From the NCBI GenBank assembly GCA_944324115.1, contig CALUVB010000016.1:21348-85347 (forward strand): DNA of 64,000 nucleotides, in the 5' to 3' direction. The DNA is from an uncultured Elusimicrobiales bacterium. Its GTDB lineage: Bacteria > Elusimicrobiota > Elusimicrobia > Elusimicrobiales > Elusimicrobiaceae. Position numbers and translations under genes: made by a program. Below, piece after piece: positions 60,741-64,000 of the stretch; the first letter of the stretch is position 1, and each line of letters begins with the position of its first letter. The notes beneath the pieces are model-generated. The model saw only the letters and a list, made by a program, of their open reading frames with translations. It was not told the origin of the DNA and searched no databases.

Positions 60741-62252
60741 ATGGCAGATATTTATCGTTTAACAGATCAATTAATTGCATATGCCCTGCACCATGGACTC
60801 ATTGAGCCGGAAGATACACGTTGGGCGCTTAATGAAATATTGGCCGTATTGGGGTTAACCGATTACAAACCAGCCAAAACAAAACCTAAAATTCCCCAAA
60901 ACGCCGCTGCTATTTTGGGCCCCATATGCGATTGGGCCGCGGCGCGCGGGTTGATTACCCCCGACACAGTTACCCAGCGTGATTTATTTGACACACGCCT
61001 GATGAATGTGTTTGCCGCACGCCCCTGCGAAGTGATGAGCGAGTTCTCCGTTTTATACAAAACCCGGGGCCCGCAAGCCGCTACGGACAAATTTTATCAT
61101 GACGCCCGCGCGCTTAATTATATCCGCACGGACCGCGTGGCCAAAAACCGCGTCTGGAAAGCAGACACCCCCTATGGCAAGCTGGACATTACCATCAATA
61201 TGTCCAAACCGGAGAAAGACCCCAAAGACATCGCCGCAGCATTGAAAGTAAAGGCTTCCGGTTATCCCGAATGTCTGCTCTGTAAGGAAAATGAAGGATA
61301 CGCCGGACACGCCGGACACCCGGCACGGCAAAATTTGCGCTTAATCGCCTTGGATTTGTTAAAAGACGGCAACCCTTGGTATCTGCAATATTCTCCGTAT
61401 GTCTATTATAATGAACACTGTATCTGCCTTAGCAACAAACATGAACCGATGAAACTGACAAAAAACAGTTTTGTCCGATTGCTTAACTTTGTAGAGATAT
61501 TGCCACATTATTTTATCGGCTCCAACGCAGACTTGCCTATTGTAGGCGGTTCTATTTTAACCCATGACCATTTCCAAGGTGGGCGCTATTGCTTTGCTAT
61601 GGAACAAGCACCGGTGGAAAAGAAAATCAAAATCAAAAAATTCCCCCGCGTCAAAGCCGGTATCGTACGTTGGCCCATGAGTGTTATTCGCTTAAACGGC
61701 AGCAAAAAAGACCTCATAGAAGCCTCCGACTATATCCTTAAAAAATGGCGCACTTACAGCGACCCGCAGGCCGACATTTTGGCTTTCACGGGCAAAACCC
61801 CGCATAATACCATTACCCCTATTGCGCGCCGCCGCGGCAAAGCGTTTGAAATAGACCTCGTCTTGCGCAACAACCGCACCACCCAAGAGTTCCCACTGGG
61901 CATTTTCCACCCGCATGCGCAAGTGCATCATATTAAAAAAGAAAACATCGGACTGATTGAAGTGATGGGCCTGGCCGTACTTCCCGCCCGGCTGTCGGGA
62001 GAGCTGGACAGTTTGGGCAAGCTTTTAATCAAGAAAGACATAAAAACCATTGAAAAAGATCCCGCCCTTGCCAAACATGCCGCTTGGGCACAGGAACTGT
62101 TAGAAAAATACAAATTCACCCCCAAAAATGTAAAAAATATCTTGCAAAAAGAAGTGGGGCGCGTGTTTGCAAAAGTGCTGGAATACGCCGGCGTGTATAA
62201 GCGTACAACTGCGGGACAGGAAGCTTTTGAGCGGTTTTTGCAAAAGCTATAA
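60741..62252 (+). CDS. galT: UDP-glucose-hexose-1-phosphate uridylyltransferase, class II
   Basis: 503 residues, the long (Firmicutes-type) GalT that swaps UMP between UDP-glucose and galactose 1-phosphate. ECLLCKENEGYAGHAGHPAR near residue 175, VGGSILTHDHFQGGRYCFAM near 270 (His-rich active-site block in place of the short GalT HPH), and RNNRTTQEFPLGIFHPHAQV near 380. GGAG precedes the ATG. Completes the Leloir set except epimerase galE, which is not in the window. A terminator follows. Confidence 0.93.
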   Translation: MADIYRLTDQLIAYALHHGLIEPEDTRWALNEILAVLGLTDYKPAKTKPKIPQNAAAILGPICDWAAARGLITPDTVTQRDLFDTRLMNVFAARPCEVMSEFSVLYKTRGPQAATDKFYHDARALNYIRTDRVAKNRVWKADTPYGKLDITINMSKPEKDPKDIAAALKVKASGYPECLLCKENEGYAGHAGHPARQNLRLIALDLLKDGNPWYLQYSPYVYYNEHCICLSNKHEPMKLTKNSFVRLLNFVEILPHYFIGSNADLPIVGGSILTHDHFQGGRYCFAMEQAPVEKKIKIKKFPRVKAGIVRWPMSVIRLNGSKKDLIEASDYILKKWRTYSDPQADILAFTGKTPHNTITPIARRRGKAFEIDLVLRNNRTTQEFPLGIFHPHAQVHHIKKENIGLIEVMGLAVLPARLSGELDSLGKLLIKKDIKTIEKDPALAKHAAWAQELLEKYKFTPKNVKNILQKEVGRVFAKVLEYAGVYKRTTAGQEAFERFLQKL

Positions 62253-62258
62253 CAGCCC

Positions 62259-62287
62259 AAACCCCTACTTTTTCGTAGGGGTTTTTT
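62259..62287 (+). terminator. Terminator after galT
   Basis: AAACCCCTAC / GTAGGGGTTTTTT around TTTTTC. Confidence 0.92.
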
Positions 62288-62629
62288 ACTATATTCGCCG
62301 ATTATGCTGGGCCGCCCAGACAGAAAAGGCCCTTTAAAGACAACTGTAGTTTTAAAATGCGGAAATCCGCCGCCCCACTCAAATTCCGTTTTTAAATGAC
62401 GCCTTATTCCACCCCAAAACCGCTGCTTGATATAGCAGCAAGGCCACCATTTTTCAAGCCCAGATTATCCTCTTGCCGCCAACAGCTCTGGCTGCGCAAA
62501 ACTGCTTCTGTTGTTCTGGGGCGGTATTTATAAAAAAGGATTTTTTTCGCTTTATTGAGAAGAAACTGGAGCAAAAAGCTTTTCTGCTTTTAACAGCCGC
62601 CACAGGCTCTAACGGCATTTTTATTATAA
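62288..62629. other. Intergenic stretch after galT
   Basis: About 340 bases, AT-rich with several short inverted repeats. A plus-strand frame (62473-62691) lacks a ribosome site and runs through a terminator, so it is not called. Nothing recognised. Confidence 0.55.
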
Positions 62630-62651
62630 AAAACCCCGGCTCAGCCGGGGA
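62630..62651 (-). terminator. Terminator of the pilin J locus
   Basis: CCCCGGC / GCCGGGG around TGA on the minus strand, then TTTTTT. It lies 36 bases beyond the second stop (62688), not the first (62760), which supports the longer original gene. Confidence 0.88.
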
Positions 62652-62687
62652 TAAGGATTTATCTAGAAAAACAGCCCTTAGGGCTGG

Positions 62688-63215
62688 CTAGGGTAAAACA
62701 TAATAATCTGCATTATTGATTGTTTGTTTATAAACGCCGCCCATACTCATACAAACTTTTTAAGCAGTGGCATCTCTTGAAATAGCCACACAGAAGCGTG
62801 TTGCACCCCAATAGGGAGAAACCTCATACCTTAATTTTCGCGAATTGCGCAAATCGCAATAAGCAGAGCCTTTGCTCTCTGCGTTCTCCCAGTTGTCGTT
62901 TATTGTACAATAAAACTCTTTGCACGAGACCATTGCCCCGTTTTCTCCCATAGTACACCCCGCGCTGACATTAACATCTAAATCTCTCATATCCAGAGCA
63001 TATTTGCCGTTGGCCATATAATAGCGGTCCTGCGCTTGGCGCAACGCAGTTCCCATAACTACCGCCTGCATATAGCGCGCCTTCAGAACGGCAAGCTGAT
63101 ATTTTGGCAGCGCCACCGCCGCCAAAATACCAATTATCAACACTACTACCAACAGTTCTATAAGCGTAAAACCAACTGTAGAAAACTTCTTTTTACAAGA
63201 AATTCTATTTGTCAT
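62688..63215 (-). pseudogene. Type IV pilin-like gene with in-frame stop (pilin J)
   Basis: The frame opens MTNRISCKKKFSTVG then FTLIELLVVVLIIG; YYMANGKYALDMRDLDVNVS matches pilins F and I. It is read to TAA at 62760-62762 (151 residues, ending AISRDATA). The same frame then continues without another stop for 23 codons, including VCMSMGG and YYVLP, which match the carboxy-terminal blocks of pilins C and D (VCKGLGG, LCKSLGG, IYLLP, RYLLP), to TAG at 62688. So the gene seems to have gained a nonsense codon. A shortened pilin or occasional read-through is possible. ATG is six bases past a TATAGT. It has no T tract. Confidence 0.78.
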
Positions 63216-63296
63216 AAAAAAACTATAAAACCAAAATTTTACCAACAGATACTAAATAAAACGAAAAATACAAAGTCAATATTTCCATCTAATAAA

Positions 63297-63854
63297 TTAG
63301 GGCTCATAATAATAAAATCCTCGTTTCACTGTGAATCCTATGGTTGCACAATGATGAACAGAATCTTCCTCTTTTTGTTGAGAACACCTTATATACGGAT
63401 TTGAAGGATCTGATGAGATATATACAGCATATATGGTGCTTGTATTTGGCGCAAACACACGCCTAGCAGATATAGCACCTGGCTCAGATATATAACAAAA
63501 ATTTTTATTATCACATCTGTAATTGCTCCCGTATTTATTAACTACTTCTAGTTCGGGAAAATCCCCATCTAACATATCAAACAAATTATCCTGTTTACAA
63601 TCATAGTCAAAGGTTCCTGTCTTTCCCGTAGCAAGAAAACATAAATCTTGCGTCTTTTTCAAAGAATTCAAAACAATCTCTGCTTGCACCCATTTTGATT
63701 TCTCCACCGCTTTTTGATACTGCGGCAAAGCAATAGCCGCCAAGATGCCTATTATCAACACTACCACCAACAGTTCAATAAGCGTAAAACCGCCCATAAT
63801 ACCTTGTGCGGCATTTTCAGATAAATTATCTCTTTTTTGATACATTTTGCTCAT
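63297..63854 (-). CDS. Type IV pilin-like protein (pilin K)
   Basis: 185 residues: 22-residue leader MSKMYQKRDNLSENAAQGIM plus GG, then FTLIELLVVVLIIG. Head: KWVQAEIVLNSLKKTQDLCF, DYDCKQDNLFDMLDGDFPEL, YISEPGAISARRVFAPNTST, with several Cys, ending in RGFYYYEP; it resembles no other copy in this window closely. The ATG at 63854 is six bases past the -10 with no Shine-Dalgarno; predicted leaderless. Pilin J lies just downstream on the same strand. Confidence 0.9.
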   Translation of the reverse strand: MSKMYQKRDNLSENAAQGIMGGFTLIELLVVVLIIGILAAIALPQYQKAVEKSKWVQAEIVLNSLKKTQDLCFLATGKTGTFDYDCKQDNLFDMLDGDFPELEVVNKYGSNYRCDNKNFCYISEPGAISARRVFAPNTSTIYAVYISSDPSNPYIRCSQQKEEDSVHHCATIGFTVKRGFYYYEP

Positions 63855-63890
63855 AAGCAAAATGTATCAAAAAAAAAAAAAACAATTCAA
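63839..63890 (-). promoter_or_regulatory. Pilin K promoter cassette, T14 tract, 18-base spacer
   Basis: Minus strand TTGAAT (63885-63890), T14 (63869-63882), TACATT (63861-63866): the longest pure T tract in the window. Dyad GATACATTTTGC / GCAAAATGTATC is perfect over 12 bases with a six-base centre that holds the start codon. Confidence 0.75.
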
Positions 63891-63954
63891 GCCCTTTATA
63901 TTTTATCAACCAACTCCTTAACCACAACACAAAAAAAGAAATCTTATAAATTTT

Positions 63955-64000
63955 CAAAAATAAAAAAAAAAAAAAAAAAATTTTTAAAAAAAAAAAAAAA
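63955..64000. other. Low-complexity A/T end
   Basis: CAAAAAT, then about 20 A, five T, and 14 A to the last base. Possibly a contig end or assembly artefact rather than real sequence. Confidence 0.5.

Noticed and set aside
62473..62691. 72-codon plus-strand gene after galT
   Set aside because: No ribosome site or homology and it crosses the pilin J terminator and tail.
1..64000. tRNA, rRNA, riboswitch or insertion sequence
   Set aside because: No T-loop consensus, rRNA block, known aptamer or transposase was recognised in any gap; a dedicated covariance-model search was not possible.

Overview
The window looks like chromosome of a gut-type member of the Elusimicrobiota (Elusimicrobium / Elusimicrobiaceae relatives). 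This is an inference from a Gram-negative gene set (RseP, LptE, KdsC-like phosphatase), moderate GC, and above all many short type IV pilin-like genes with the GFTLIELLVVVLIIG start. From memory, not checked here, the cultured relative Elusimicrobium minutum is reported to carry a large pilin-like family. No tRNA, rRNA, CRISPR array or insertion sequence was recognised. The last 46 bases are almost pure A with one short T block and may be a contig end.

Layout. 1-4900: dxr (5' end missing), rseP, ispG, proS. 5000-6150: two pilin genes. 6300-10160: the macromolecular synthesis operon rpsU-dnaG-rpoD. 10290-12650: a secreted zinc-protease-like protein and a membrane protein. 12700-14790: recG. 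15096-15185: a heptanucleotide tandem repeat. 15259-18994 (minus): kdsC-like, tmk, holB, metG. 19050-21331: two pilin genes, a decayed ClpC-like fragment and an ankyrin protein. 21531-25142: clpC and recA. 25212-27004: a pilin gene and a Xer recombinase. 27070-31190: leuS-lptE-holA. 31187-34470: pilin, rpsT, a shortened uvrC, pilin. 34582-39269: pilT, a large anchored protein, gltX. 39399-48683: metallophosphoesterase, GH3 hexosaminidase, DedA, TPR protein, YajQ, nucleoside transporter, cysteine desulfidase, RadC. 48766-55927: lpdA, a TrmJ-like methyltransferase, buk-ptb, an M23 protein, a tandem pair of small NTPases, a SEC-C protein. 56024-57182: two pilins. 57419-62252: SGNH hydrolase, cdd, and galM-galK-galT for galactose use. 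62688-63854: two pilins.

The most interesting feature is the pilin set. Eleven pilin-like genes lie between housekeeping genes, and all are on the minus strand. Nine share one upstream cassette: a -35-like hexamer (TTGCAT, TTGACT, TTGCGC or TTGAAT), a homopolymer tract (T12, T13, T14, or a T9-G9 block) filling nearly the whole spacer, then a dyad whose first arm supplies the -10 (TACATT or TAAATT). Tract length alone sets the -35/-10 spacing at 16, 17 or 18 bases, so strand slippage could switch or tune each gene separately. In six of them the start codon lies 6-8 bases past the -10, which predicts leaderless mRNAs; in three a Shine-Dalgarno follows the dyad. The promoter and first ~45 codons are nearly identical between neighbouring copies, while the 3' parts differ completely. 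The array therefore looks like independently switchable, mosaic surface subunits. The retraction ATPase PilT is encoded in the same window; no prepilin peptidase, PilB, PilC or PilQ was seen.

Gene functions are family-level calls made by reading motifs. Promoters, leaderless starts and phase variation are predictions from sequence alone.
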